This document shows, in pieces, positions 15,375 through 23,856 of a DNA stretch of 64,000 nucleotides. The position numbers and the translations under genes were made by a program. Each line of letters starts with the position of its first letter. Position 1 is the first letter of the stretch. The notes below the pieces were generated by a model, which was given only the letters and a program-made list of their open reading frames with translations, had not been told where the DNA came from and ran no database searches. The DNA is from Cytophagaceae bacterium (GTDB lineage Bacteria > Bacteroidota > Bacteroidia > Cytophagales > Flexibacteraceae), in contig CANGYH010000004.1 of assembly GCA_947458545.1 (NCBI GenBank), positions 124,001-188,000 on the forward strand. The letters run 5' to 3'.

Positions 15375-17155
15375 CCTGGAACCACCCCTACGCCCCCCGT
15401 TTCATCGTCGTAGATCTTTTTTGCGGCGCTGGCGGCGTTACCGAAGGCCTCAAGCGCGTCAGAGACGAGCAAGGCCGCTATGTGTACTACATCGCGGCGG
15501 CGGTCAATCACGACGCTGCGGCCATCGCCACCCATTCACGCAGGCATTCGGAGACCTACCACTTTACCGAAGACGTGCGAGACCCGGCCGTGATAGGCCA
15601 GATAGCCACCCTCATTGACGCGCTGCGTGTGCTTTACCCCGATGCCTACGTGCTGCTTCATGCCAGTCTGGAGTGTACCAACTTTTCCAACGCAAAGGGG
15701 GGCAAGCCCAGGGACGCGGACAGCAGAAGCCTGGCCGACCACATGCCTGACTACCTGACGGCTTTGAGGCCCGATTACTTCACGGTCGAGAACGTGGTGG
15801 AGTTCATGGCCTGGGGCCCGCTCGACGAGGCAGGAAAGCCGCTGAGCCGGAAGCGCGGCCTAGACTACCTGCGCTGGTGCGGCCTAGTCGAAGACATGGG
15901 CTACCGCTATCACGCCAAGGTGATGAACGCCGCGGACTACGGTGCCCGCACCAGCCGCAAGCGCCTGTTCCTATGCTTTAACCGCCCGGGTACGCCTTTC
16001 GGCTGGCCCGAGCAGACCCACAGCAAGGGCGGCAAGGTGCCGGGTACGCTGCCCTGGCAGCCGGTGCGCCCGCTGCTGGATCTGGCAGACAGGGGCGAGA
16101 GCATCTTTTTGCCCCGGCCTAAATCGGGCAAGCTGCTAAGCGAGGCAACCTTCAAGCGCATACACGCGGGCCTGCAGAAGTTCTGCCGGCGCGAGGTGTT
16201 CCTGACGCAGCTATGCGCCTCCAACAGCCAGGGGTGGAACAGCTACCCGGCGGACGGCCCCAGCCGCACGGTCACCACGCAGGACGGTACGGCGGTGGTG
16301 GCACCGGTGTTCGTGGACAGAGGCCAATTCGGGCATGACCCGGCCAGCCTGGAGGCACCGTCGCACACGCTGACGGCCAGCCACCACAGGCCGAGCCTGG
16401 CCTCTGCGGCGTTTCTTTCCCAGAACGTTTTTGCCAACGAGCCGCAAGGGCTGGACAATCCGGCGCGGACGCTGCTTACGGGCTCACACTACAATCTGGT
16501 TCAGCCCTACCTGATGCAGTCGCACGGCGGGGTGCCCAGCGGCAAAGTCAGCTCAGCCGCCGCGCCCGCCCGGACGGTGAAGGCCAGCCCCAACGAGGCG
16601 CTTGTGCAGGCCGACTTTCTGGTAAGCCAGTTCACCGGTGAGCAGGTCTATGCCACCGACGGCCCGGCGGGTACGGTAACCACGTCCTCGGGCAGCTCGC
16701 TGGCCACGGCAGCCTTCGCGGCGGGCTACTACTCCACCGGCGACAACTGCTCAAGCGTGGACGCGCCCGTCGGCACCATCACCACCAAGGATAAGGTTGC
16801 ATTGGTGCAGGCCGAGGCCGGGCGGCAGAAGCCGCACACTGGGCAAGGGCACTGGTTCGGCAAGTGCGCCGAGTTCTGCCGGGCCAACGGCATAGCGGAC
16901 GTGTACATGCGCATGCTCACGGTAAGAGAGCTTGCCCGCATACAGGGCTTCGGCGACGATTACCCGTTCGCCGGTAGCCAGCAGACTATCAAGAAGCACA
17001 TCGGCAACGCTGTAGAGGTGACGCAGAGCGAGGCCATCGGGCGGGCACTGTGGCAGGCCGCCGGGCGGATGCGGGGCAAGCAGACGGAAAGCGTCTGGTG
17101 CTCTTCGGCCGTGTGCCGCTTTATCGAGGAGCCTTCACTTTTTAACCACTCATAG
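15371..17155 (+). CDS. Phage DNA cytosine-C5 methyltransferase with repeat-built recognition region
   Basis: 594 residues. Motif I VVDLFCGAGGVTEGL (13-27), motif IV ASLECTNFS with catalytic Cys102, motif VI TVENV (Glu140), motif VIII TSRKRLFLCF, and motifs IX/X near the end (RMLTVRELARIQGF... IKKHIGNAVEV). The residue before the catalytic Cys is Glu101 instead of the usual Pro (codons GAG TGT). Between motifs VIII and IX are about five imperfect ~40-residue repeats around P(A/S)RT(V/L)T(T/A)S...A...F, making a long target-recognition region. It would methylate phage DNA against host restriction. Coupled by ATGA overlap upstream and 2 nt from the next gene. Confidence 0.9.
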   Translation: MTWNHPYAPRFIVVDLFCGAGGVTEGLKRVRDEQGRYVYYIAAAVNHDAAAIATHSRRHSETYHFTEDVRDPAVIGQIATLIDALRVLYPDAYVLLHASLECTNFSNAKGGKPRDADSRSLADHMPDYLTALRPDYFTVENVVEFMAWGPLDEAGKPLSRKRGLDYLRWCGLVEDMGYRYHAKVMNAADYGARTSRKRLFLCFNRPGTPFGWPEQTHSKGGKVPGTLPWQPVRPLLDLADRGESIFLPRPKSGKLLSEATFKRIHAGLQKFCRREVFLTQLCASNSQGWNSYPADGPSRTVTTQDGTAVVAPVFVDRGQFGHDPASLEAPSHTLTASHHRPSLASAAFLSQNVFANEPQGLDNPARTLLTGSHYNLVQPYLMQSHGGVPSGKVSSAAAPARTVKASPNEALVQADFLVSQFTGEQVYATDGPAGTVTTSSGSSLATAAFAAGYYSTGDNCSSVDAPVGTITTKDKVALVQAEAGRQKPHTGQGHWFGKCAEFCRANGIADVYMRMLTVRELARIQGFGDDYPFAGSQQTIKKHIGNAVEVTQSEAIGRALWQAAGRMRGKQTESVWCSSAVCRFIEEPSLFNHS

Positions 17156-17157
17156 CT

Positions 17158-17595
17158 ATGAAGCACACCTACAAACGAGGCCACTTCAGCCCCGCCGTAC
17201 GCAGCCCGCACGAAATAGCCGCCGCCGAGGCCCGCGTGGCAAGTGCAAAGCAGCTGTTTGAAGAGGCGATGGAGGCCGAGGTAGCTAAGCGGCAGCTGAC
17301 CAAGCCTTGGGGCTATGATAAGGGCTGGTACCCCGTAGCCAACTATTTCGAGTGGCACGACTACCCAGGCTGCTACATGAAGGGCCCGTGCTTCATTCGC
17401 ACCAAGGACGGCAGGGAGCTTTATATACCGTGGCCGAACGCGGGCAACTTCCGCCCGGCACGCTGGGATAGCGGCATACCAGATACGCAGGTGGCGCAGA
17501 TACGCTATCTGTATGAGGATGAGGACGAGCCAGGCCCCACCAGGCCCGATTGGATAGTGCCAGAGCCGAAAGGCGGATGGGAGGGTCAGGCATGA
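17158..17595 (+). CDS. Hypothetical phage protein
   Basis: 145 residues: an N-terminal charged helix (HEIAAAEARVASAKQLFEEAMEAE) and a tryptophan-rich beta-like part (WGYDKGWYPVANYFEWHDYP... IPWPNAGNFRPARW). No recognised motif. Its TGA overlaps the HNH gene's ATG (17592-17595), so it belongs to the replication-region operon. Confidence 0.6.
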   Translation: MKHTYKRGHFSPAVRSPHEIAAAEARVASAKQLFEEAMEAEVAKRQLTKPWGYDKGWYPVANYFEWHDYPGCYMKGPCFIRTKDGRELYIPWPNAGNFRPARWDSGIPDTQVAQIRYLYEDEDEPGPTRPDWIVPEPKGGWEGQA

Positions 17596-18011
17596 AGAAC
17601 CGTCACCTATACCACGCTAAGTGGAGCCTTATCAGCCGGCTTATCCGCCTGCGCCGGGCCGGCAACCGCTGCGAGCAGTGCGGGGTTGAGAACCACTCTT
17701 GGATTGCGCGCTTTCAGGTAGCCGGCATACCTGCCTACGTCCCAGCCTACTGCCAAGAAAATGAAGTTGTGAGGTCTGCGGAAGACGGAAAGGTACTGGG
17801 CACCCTGGAAGGCTTCGGCCTGGTGCCTGCCAGATGGGTCAAGGTGGTGCTGACCGTTGCCCACCTAGACCAGAACCGGGCCAACAACCGCTTCTCGAAT
17901 CTCAAAGCTCTGTGCCAGCGGTGCCACTTCGCCCATGACCGCCAGGCCAATACCATGCGGCGCAAGCTGGGGCAAGACTGCTACGACCGACCTAACCTAT
18001 TCACCGCCTAA
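17592..18011 (+). CDS. HNH endonuclease
   Basis: 139 residues from ATG 17592 (an upstream in-frame ATG at 17550 lies inside the previous gene). A first Cys pair (CEQCG) and a second (CQRCH) would bind a structural zinc; between them VAHLDQNRANNRFSNLKALC gives the H-N-H core (His of VAH, Asn of RANNR, His of RCHFAH). Phage HNH enzymes nick DNA in packaging, replication or as homing nucleases; next to methylase and primase genes a replication/recombination or free-standing role is equally possible. Confidence 0.82.
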   Translation: MKNRHLYHAKWSLISRLIRLRRAGNRCEQCGVENHSWIARFQVAGIPAYVPAYCQENEVVRSAEDGKVLGTLEGFGLVPARWVKVVLTVAHLDQNRANNRFSNLKALCQRCHFAHDRQANTMRRKLGQDCYDRPNLFTA

Positions 18012-18024
18012 ACGCAACGTTCCC

Positions 18025-21000
18025 TTGCGCATAGATAAATCTGAAGTCCTGGCCATCACCAACCAAGGCCTAGACGTATTCGCTCATTTTTTGCCGGAAG
18101 CCGCGGCCATCCGAGGTTACCGTGCCATCAACCTGTGCTCTCCCTTCCGTGCCGACTCGGACTCGGACGGCTGCTCGATCTACTTCAACAAGAAGCACGG
18201 CAAGTGGTGCTTCCACGACTTCATCACGGGTGAGGACTTCGACTGCTTTTCCTTCGTGCAGCGATACCGCGGGTGCGAGTTCAGGGAGGCGGTCGAGATC
18301 TGCAACCAGATAGGCGGTGGGGTCAATGTGGATAACTCGGCGACCTTCGTCAAAGCGCCGGCCCGAGAGAAGCTCAAAGTGCGCCGCGTCTGGCCGGGCT
18401 GGGAGGCAGGCCAGAACCGCCTGGAAGGTACTACCGCCCTGCACGAGTGGATGGGCGGCCTCGGGGTATCGGCCGAACACATGCGTATGTGGGGCCTGGG
18501 CCACTACCGGGCCAAGAACGGCCCGCAGCACACGGCCTTTCTATACATCGACGCCGACGGCAGGCTATGCACCTGGAAGTGCGTCCAGTACAACGCCGAC
18601 GGGCGGCGCATCAAGATGGATGCCGAGGGCAACAAGCTTTTCCCTTGGTTTGCCAAGCCCTGGCCCAGGGAGCGCGACGGCGAAGAGCTCGAGTACGGCA
18701 AGTGCCTGTTCGGCTCACACCTTCTGGACCCGGCCAAGGGCCGCTCGGTCTGCCTGGTGGAGTCCGAAAAGACGGCTATCCTGGCCGCGTACTTCTACCC
18801 GGCCTACGACTGGGTAGCCACCGGAGGTGCCACCGGCTGCCAAGACGAGCACTTCGAGGTGCTGCGCGACCGCAGGATATACGTCTTCTGCGATGCCGAC
18901 CCGGCAGGCCGCAAACCTAAAGCCGCCTTCCGCCTGCGCGGTCTGGGCATGGAGTGTACCATCGTGGACTTGTGGCCGCAAAAGGGCCTTCTGCTCGACG
19001 ACCCCGAGCGCGGCTTCGACCTGGCAGACGGCATCGCACAGGGCGAGCGGCCGACGCTTTTCACGACCGGAAAGCACGGACAGATCGAGGTGAACGAGAA
19101 GGGCGAGGACGAAGTGAAGTGGATAGGCGTATGGGAGCACCAGATAGACAAGGAGACCGGTGAAATCATCGAACACCTAAAGCCGCTGCTGGATCTGAAG
19201 TGGCCATCGCCGCCAGCCAAGAAGGCCGCTAAGGCAGGCCAAGACGACGAGCAAGGATATGACTGGCTATCCATCATTCCGGAGGAGGCTTACGAAGAGG
19301 AAGGCAACGACCCGGAGAGCGATATGAACAAGTACGGCTTCTTCGAGTGGAAGAACCAATACTGGGTGCCTGCCAAGTCTGGCAACGGCTGGAGGCGCCA
19401 GGCTATCTCAAACTTCGTCTGCCGCTACCTCTTCCACATGGAGACGGGCAAGCGCACCCTGCGCATCGTCGAGCTGCGCAACAACCGCGGGGTGATCAAG
19501 ACGATTGAGACGGAGACGGGTAACCTGGTATCGGTGGGCGAGTTTATGAAGTTCGTCGAGGGTGCGGGCAACTTCCGCTTTGAAGGCGGGCGAGCCGAGC
19601 ACCAAAAAATAAAGGCCAAGCTGATGGAGCAGGAAGAGTACTGCCAGCAGCTGGACGTACTGGGCTGGAACGCTGCCGGCTTCTTTGCCTTTGCCAACGG
19701 CCTATACCTGCCACAGAAGGGTGCCGGCAAAGACACCCGCACAGGCTTTCTAGAGGCCGACACGCGCGGCATCGTGAGCCTGGGTAGTAAGAGCTACTAC
19801 CTGCCCGTAGCCAACGCCACGTATCTCAATAACCCGGCCCTCTTCAACAACGAGCGCAAGGTGCGCTACGTGGAGACCGGCGTAAGCTGGGAGACTTGGG
19901 TAAGCCTCTACCACCGCGTGTACGGTGAGCCTGGCATGGTGGCGATGCTCTTCGGCATGGCCTGCGCCTTCTCGGACGTCGTGTTCTCTGCGCAGCAGTT
20001 CTTTCCGATGCTTTTTTTCTACGGAGAGGGCGGCTCGGGTAAGGGCGTACTCATTCGATCGACGCAGCACCTCTTCGGCAAGCCGCAAGACCCCTTGCAC
20101 CTGAGCTCTGACGCCAACACCGATAAGGCCAAGATTCGTGAGCTTGCCCAGTTCCGCAACCTCATCTGCTGCCTGGAGGAGTACCGCAACGGCAATGACA
20201 AGACCGTCAACATGCTAAAGGGCATCTGGGACAGGTTCGGCTACAAGAGGGCCAGCATGGACACCAGCTACCGCACCGAGACGGTACCCATCCAGTCAGG
20301 CGTAATGATTACGGGCAACGACTACCCGACCGACGACCCGCTGCTGCAGCGCCTCATCGTGCTCGAGCTGAACAAGAACCAGCGAACGGAGGAGGACAAG
20401 TTCAAGTTTCAAGAGCTGAAGGAATTGCAGGAGACGGGCATGACCGACATCCTCTGCCAGCTGCTGGAGGAGCGGCCGCTTATCGAGGCGGACTTCAACA
20501 CGACCTTCCGCGAGTGCTCCCGGGATATGGGCAAGCTCTTTGCCGGCGTATCGCTGACAGACCGGATGATCTCCAACGTAGCCGTGCTGGATGCCATGTA
20601 CGTGCTGCTCTCGCCGCGCTTTCCGATGCCCTTCAACCGCGAGGAGCTGCATGCCTACCTACGCGAATCCATGACGCGGCAGAACGCCAAGCGCGACACA
20701 GGCGGAGACGTGGCCAAGTTCTGGGACACGATCATGTACTGCATCGGCAAGGGAGAGATCACCGACGGCGGCGAGATCCGCGTGGACGGCGACACCATCT
20801 CGGTGCGCTTTACTGAAGTCCACATGAAGTACAAGGCAGCCTTCCGCTTCGTGCACGGTGGCCAGGGCTTGGAGCGTATGTCTATGCTCGACAAGCTGCG
20901 CGGCACCAAGGCCTACAAGGGCGCAAAGGCCACCGCCCGGTTTGCGAACGGTGCCCGCTCCAGCTGCCACCTTTTTGACTTGAGCCAAATCGAGGCCGAC

Positions 21001-21096
21001 ATCCTGGGTGCGATTGCCATCTCAAAAGGCGACGGATCAAGCGGCCACCCGTCCACCATCAACGAGCCTGTTGAAGAAGAGGCTCTACCATTCTAA
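18025..21096 (+). CDS. Phage primase-helicase: zinc-ribbon-like, Toprim and SF3/DUF927-type ATPase domains
   Basis: About 1023 residues from TTG 18025, chosen because the only upstream ATG (17935) lies well inside the HNH gene. Order: a degenerate CHC2-like module (CSPFRADSDSDGCSIYF near residue 37), a Toprim domain with VESEKTAIL (about 245) and DADPAG (about 289), a linker, and a C-terminal AAA+/SF3 helicase with Walker A GEGGSGKG (about 666), Walker B LICCLEEY and sensor ITGNDYPTDDPLLQRL (about 761). It would prime and unwind at the phage origin. A 13-copy iteron array with an AT-rich core lies 560 nt downstream. Followed by small genes in the same direction. Confidence 0.85.
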   Translation: MRIDKSEVLAITNQGLDVFAHFLPEAAAIRGYRAINLCSPFRADSDSDGCSIYFNKKHGKWCFHDFITGEDFDCFSFVQRYRGCEFREAVEICNQIGGGVNVDNSATFVKAPAREKLKVRRVWPGWEAGQNRLEGTTALHEWMGGLGVSAEHMRMWGLGHYRAKNGPQHTAFLYIDADGRLCTWKCVQYNADGRRIKMDAEGNKLFPWFAKPWPRERDGEELEYGKCLFGSHLLDPAKGRSVCLVESEKTAILAAYFYPAYDWVATGGATGCQDEHFEVLRDRRIYVFCDADPAGRKPKAAFRLRGLGMECTIVDLWPQKGLLLDDPERGFDLADGIAQGERPTLFTTGKHGQIEVNEKGEDEVKWIGVWEHQIDKETGEIIEHLKPLLDLKWPSPPAKKAAKAGQDDEQGYDWLSIIPEEAYEEEGNDPESDMNKYGFFEWKNQYWVPAKSGNGWRRQAISNFVCRYLFHMETGKRTLRIVELRNNRGVIKTIETETGNLVSVGEFMKFVEGAGNFRFEGGRAEHQKIKAKLMEQEEYCQQLDVLGWNAAGFFAFANGLYLPQKGAGKDTRTGFLEADTRGIVSLGSKSYYLPVANATYLNNPALFNNERKVRYVETGVSWETWVSLYHRVYGEPGMVAMLFGMACAFSDVVFSAQQFFPMLFFYGEGGSGKGVLIRSTQHLFGKPQDPLHLSSDANTDKAKIRELAQFRNLICCLEEYRNGNDKTVNMLKGIWDRFGYKRASMDTSYRTETVPIQSGVMITGNDYPTDDPLLQRLIVLELNKNQRTEEDKFKFQELKELQETGMTDILCQLLEERPLIEADFNTTFRECSRDMGKLFAGVSLTDRMISNVAVLDAMYVLLSPRFPMPFNREELHAYLRESMTRQNAKRDTGGDVAKFWDTIMYCIGKGEITDGGEIRVDGDTISVRFTEVHMKYKAAFRFVHGGQGLERMSMLDKLRGTKAYKGAKATARFANGARSSCHLFDLSQIEADILGAIAISKGDGSSGHPSTINEPVEEEALPF

Positions 21097-21137
21097 AGAA
21101 AAAGCCCGGCCGGGGTGAAAGCGGCAATTATAGACCT

Positions 21138-21356
21138 ATGAGTAATTCTAAATCCGAAAACGGAATCCTAGGCTTCACCATGATCCTGACTCTGACTTTC
21201 ATCACCCTTAAGCTTATCGGAGCCATCGCCTGGAGTTGGGCCTGGGTCTTGAGCCCCATGTGGATGCCGATTGGCATCTTGGCCTTGGCCATGCTAGTCT
21301 ACTGGATTCACCAGACTCTCACAGGCATCGCTATAAGGAACGGATGGAAAAAGTAA
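21138..21356 (+). CDS. Small two-helix membrane protein
   Basis: 72 residues with two hydrophobic segments (MILTLTFITLKLIGAIAWSWAWVL and WMPIGILALAMLVYWI) and a short basic C-terminus (RNGWKK). Starts 42 nt after the primase-helicase and overlaps the next small gene by 13 nt. No family recognised. Confidence 0.65.
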   Translation: MSNSKSENGILGFTMILTLTFITLKLIGAIAWSWAWVLSPMWMPIGILALAMLVYWIHQTLTGIAIRNGWKK

Positions 21357-21574
21357 GCCAATACCCCACCCTGTTCTGGGCGCGTGAAGCGCCAAGGTCT
21401 CCGGCCGTGCTGGAGGAGCTACGACAGGCCGTGTTCCGTGTGGGTGACGCATCCAGCGCCGACCCGCTCAACCGTCAGCTGCGCGACGACACAGAGATGC
21501 TGGACAGCATCTACAAGAAGGCACTGCTTGCAAGAGCAGCCATACCGGAGGCGCAGCTTCAAGTGGCGGCCTAA
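21344..21574 (+). CDS. Hypothetical small phage protein
   Basis: 76 residues from ATG 21344 (MEKVSQYPTLFWAREAP), mostly helical and charged (RSPAVLEELRQAVFRVGD... TEMLDSIYKKALLARAAIPEAQ). It overlaps the membrane-protein gene by 13 nt and is followed by a hairpin and then the iteron region, so it closes the replication operon. Confidence 0.6.
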   Translation: MEKVSQYPTLFWAREAPRSPAVLEELRQAVFRVGDASSADPLNRQLRDDTEMLDSIYKKALLARAAIPEAQLQVAA

Positions 21575-21582
21575 CCCACACC

Positions 21583-21610
21583 GAGGGGCAATCCACCAGG
21601 GTTGCCCCTC
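21583..21610 (+). terminator. Hairpin after the replication operon
   Basis: GAGGGGCAA and TTGCCCCTC pair over 9 bp with a 10-nt loop, 8 nt after the last gene of the operon. The following bases are not U-rich, so termination may be partial. Confidence 0.55.
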
Positions 21611-21655
21611 TCTTCGGCCCAAAGTGTGGCTTTTTCAAAAAGTCGATTTTGGGCC

Positions 21656-21858
21656 TCTGACAACTTCTGACATCTGACAATCTCTATTAACTAATTGATT
21701 ATTAGATATATAATGATTATTAAAGAGAGAGAAAGCGTCAGAAAATGTCAGAAGTTGTCAGAAGTTGTCAGAGTTCTGACACTTCTGACGCTTTCTGACG
21801 CAAAAACGGCCATAACCGATTGATAAACAGGCATTGTCAGAAGTCAGAAGTTGTCAGA
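21656..21858. repeat. Iteron array with AT-rich core: likely phage replication origin
   Basis: The hexamer TCTGAC (or its complement GTCAGA) occurs 13 times in 203 nt: forward at 21656, 21666 and 21673; reverse at 21737, 21747, 21757 and 21767 (exactly 10-bp steps); forward at 21775, 21784 and 21794; reverse at 21836, 21843 and 21853. The first and second groups flank a 50-nt AT-rich segment (21680-21730, TATATAATGATTATTAAAG). Iterons beside an AT-rich unwinding stretch, directly behind the primase-helicase operon and outside any credible gene, is the layout of an iteron origin. Short open frames through the repeats are artefacts of the repeat. Confidence 0.7.
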
Positions 21859-21899
21859 ACCCCAAAACACCCATTTCGATTTTTCCCCCAAACCCTACC

Positions 21900-22190
21900 A
21901 TGATACGCTACTGGCGATGCGCCTCCGGCCGTAAGGCCTTTTTGAAAACAGTTGAAAATCAAGGCCGCGTAAGCCTGCAGATGCATTGCCGGGCCATCGT
22001 CCACAAGGACGAGCGCGGCAACTTCTACGACTACTGCTGCACCCGCTGGCCGCTGCGGGAGGATGACGCCGAGGCTCTCAAAACCTACCAGGCCTGGATA
22101 CCCGCCGACGAGCAGAGCTTCATGGCCTGCCTTACCGAGGTCGTCGAGTTCATGATCAACGTCCGCACCCACCTCGACAAGCCCGGCTGA
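21900..22190 (+). CDS. Hypothetical phage protein
   Basis: 96 residues from ATG 21900, 42 nt after the last iteron. The start upstream at 21834 lies in the repeats and is rejected. Composition is mixed alpha/beta (MHCRAIVHKDERGNFYDYCCTRWPL... QSFMACLTEVVEFMINVR). Unknown function; first gene after the presumed origin. Confidence 0.6.
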   Translation: MIRYWRCASGRKAFLKTVENQGRVSLQMHCRAIVHKDERGNFYDYCCTRWPLREDDAEALKTYQAWIPADEQSFMACLTEVVEFMINVRTHLDKPG

Positions 22191-22296
22191 TGAAAGGGGC
22201 GGATTTTCTTACAAGAAGGCCCGATTGCTGGCCGAATAAATGTCCCGCTATATCTAATAGTGATAATCTGTGTTTAACTTGTGGCACCCTCTATCT

Positions 22297-22767
22297 ATGA
22301 CGTATATAGAAATACCTGTTCGTCCGCACATTCGCGAGTGGTTCACGCGTGAGTACGGCTCGGAGCCCCAGGCCACCATGCGCAATCTGCTGGGCGGCAT
22401 CCTGCGCAACGCCGCCATGGGCGTACACCTTCATGCCCGCGAGATCAAGAAGCCCGGCTCGGAGCTCATCCGCGTCAAGGTATCGCCCAACATGGCACGC
22501 TACACCAAGGACGAAAATGCCATCCGTGAGGCAGGCTACCTGCTTGAGGAGGTGTTTACAACCTCGGCGGTCTCCTTCATCACGGCCATGCTGCTGACGG
22601 GCAGCAAGACCTACGGTGCGATCAACGCGTTCTACGAACACTACGGCCTGCACCAGGACATACTCGATCGTGAGGCGCTCCGTGCCATCTGGCGAGACCA
22701 TACCGAGCGCCGAGATGCTTTGAATCTGCCTCGCCCGCAGCCGCTGCAGGCTATGGCTAGAGTTTAG
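22297..22767 (+). CDS. Conserved Bacteroidota phage protein, start MTYIEIPVRPHI
   Basis: 156 residues. The opening YIEIPVRPHIREWFTREYGSE is typical of a protein found in many Bacteroidota phages and conjugative elements upstream of lysozyme or structural genes; it has no assigned role that I know. The C-terminal half (LLTGSKTYGAINAFYEHYGLHQDILDREAL) looks helical and may be an HTH-like DNA-binding or regulatory domain. Preceded by a 106-nt gap that could hold the late promoter, though no clean TAnnTTTG is seen. Confidence 0.65.
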   Translation: MTYIEIPVRPHIREWFTREYGSEPQATMRNLLGGILRNAAMGVHLHAREIKKPGSELIRVKVSPNMARYTKDENAIREAGYLLEEVFTTSAVSFITAMLLTGSKTYGAINAFYEHYGLHQDILDREALRAIWRDHTERRDALNLPRPQPLQAMARV

Positions 22768-22810
22768 GCCTTCCGGCAGGGCCTGACATAGAGGGAGGTT
22801 TGCCCCCGCT

Positions 22811-23299
22811 ATGATGAGACTCAGCCCGCTGGGACTATCTATCCTGAAGCACTATGAAGGCAAGGGCGGCAAGCCGGTCTTGAAAGCTTACCGCTGCCCC
22901 GGCGGCGAGTGGACGATCGGCTTCGGTACGATCCTGTACCCCAATAACGCACCCGTGCGCCAGGGCGACCGCTGCACCCCCGAGCAGGCGGAGGCCTACC
23001 TGCAGCATGACGTGCGCATTGCCGAGACCACCGTCCGCGCCCTCTTCCACGACGACAACCTGGCCCAGCACCAGTTCGACGCGCTCGTGTGCTTTAGGCA
23101 CAACTGCGGCGTTGGGGCCATCTCAAACTCTAGCCTGCAGGCCTACATCCAGAAGGGCGGGCGAGACCGCCAGCGCATAAGTGACCTCTTCTGCGCCTGG
23201 CACTTTGCCGACGGTCGCCGCCTCGACGGCCTGCTGGCCCGCCGCTCCACCGAGGCATTTCTCTTCAACACCGGCCAAGTCCGCTTCTTCGAGCTATGA
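22811..23299 (+). CDS. Endolysin, T4-type lysozyme (GH24)
   Basis: 162 residues (ATG ATG start). The GH24 catalytic region is clear: LKHYEGKGGKPVLKAYRCPGG with Glu16, then EWTIGFG with the family's Thr position, and later FDALVCFRHNCGVG, matching the T4 lysozyme FDALVSFAFNVG segment. It cleaves the MurNAc-GlcNAc bond of peptidoglycan at lysis. No signal peptide, so export needs the holin, which lies 14 kb away (36955). Its TGA overlaps the next ATG (23296-23299). Confidence 0.92.
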   Translation: MMRLSPLGLSILKHYEGKGGKPVLKAYRCPGGEWTIGFGTILYPNNAPVRQGDRCTPEQAEAYLQHDVRIAETTVRALFHDDNLAQHQFDALVCFRHNCGVGAISNSSLQAYIQKGGRDRQRISDLFCAWHFADGRRLDGLLARRSTEAFLFNTGQVRFFEL

Positions 23300-23856
23300 C
23301 CGATCGGACACTTGCACCCGGCTGCGGCGCCAACGTAGGCGGTGCCGTCTCCCTCGAGCTATACCGAGCCGACCAGGTAGAGCAGTTCTACCCGTATAGC
23401 CTCGGCGTAGATCTGCTAGGCGCAGGCATCCAGCTTCGGCCAGATGCCACGCGCTTCATGGTGGATGCCGCCGAGGAGAGCCTGCAGGCCCAGGTGTTGC
23501 AACGGGAGAGCGAACACGGAACCTACTACGAGGTGGCGGTATCCGTCCAGCTCGGCAAGGACACGCCCGACCTGGCGCTGTTCTGCGCCCAGAACGAGCG
23601 CCGAACCTTCCTTGCAGTGGTGCGCGACGGTAACGGCGTAAGGCGGGTCTATGGTACGCCCACCCAGCCGCTGACGCTGCTATCAGACCACACCACAGGC
23701 GCTGCCGGCACAGACCGCGCAGGCCGCACCTTACGCCTGCAGGGCAGCCAGCGCCGCACGGCGCTGGGCTACAACCCGCCCGTGTACCTTGTCACCGGCG
23801 GCGATGGGGCATTTTTCATAAACGACCAAAGCGACAGACTCACGACCCATGTCTAG
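23296..23856 (+). CDS. Phage structural/accessory protein upstream of the head genes
   Basis: 186 residues beginning MTDRTLAPGCGANVGGAVSLELY. Beta-rich throughout (YYEVAVSVQLGKDTPDLALF, TFLAVVRDGNGVRRVYGTPTQPL, GSQRRTALGYNPPVYLV). Proteins with this opening recur in Bacteroidota phages beside lysozyme and capsid genes, so a virion component is likely, but the role is not established here. Overlaps lysozyme by 4 nt and the next gene by 8 nt. Confidence 0.65.
   Translation: MTDRTLAPGCGANVGGAVSLELYRADQVEQFYPYSLGVDLLGAGIQLRPDATRFMVDAAEESLQAQVLQRESEHGTYYEVAVSVQLGKDTPDLALFCAQNERRTFLAVVRDGNGVRRVYGTPTQPLTLLSDHTTGAAGTDRAGRTLRLQGSQRRTALGYNPPVYLVTGGDGAFFINDQSDRLTTHV

Noticed and set aside
17935-18024. 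ATG start for the primase-helicase inside the HNH gene
   Set aside because: It would add residues that do not resemble the family and overlap HNH by 77 nt; the TTG at 18025 lies just after the HNH stop.
21645-21860. CRISPR array
   Set aside because: The repeats are 6-9 bp, alternate in orientation and have no spacers of constant length; no cas genes are present.
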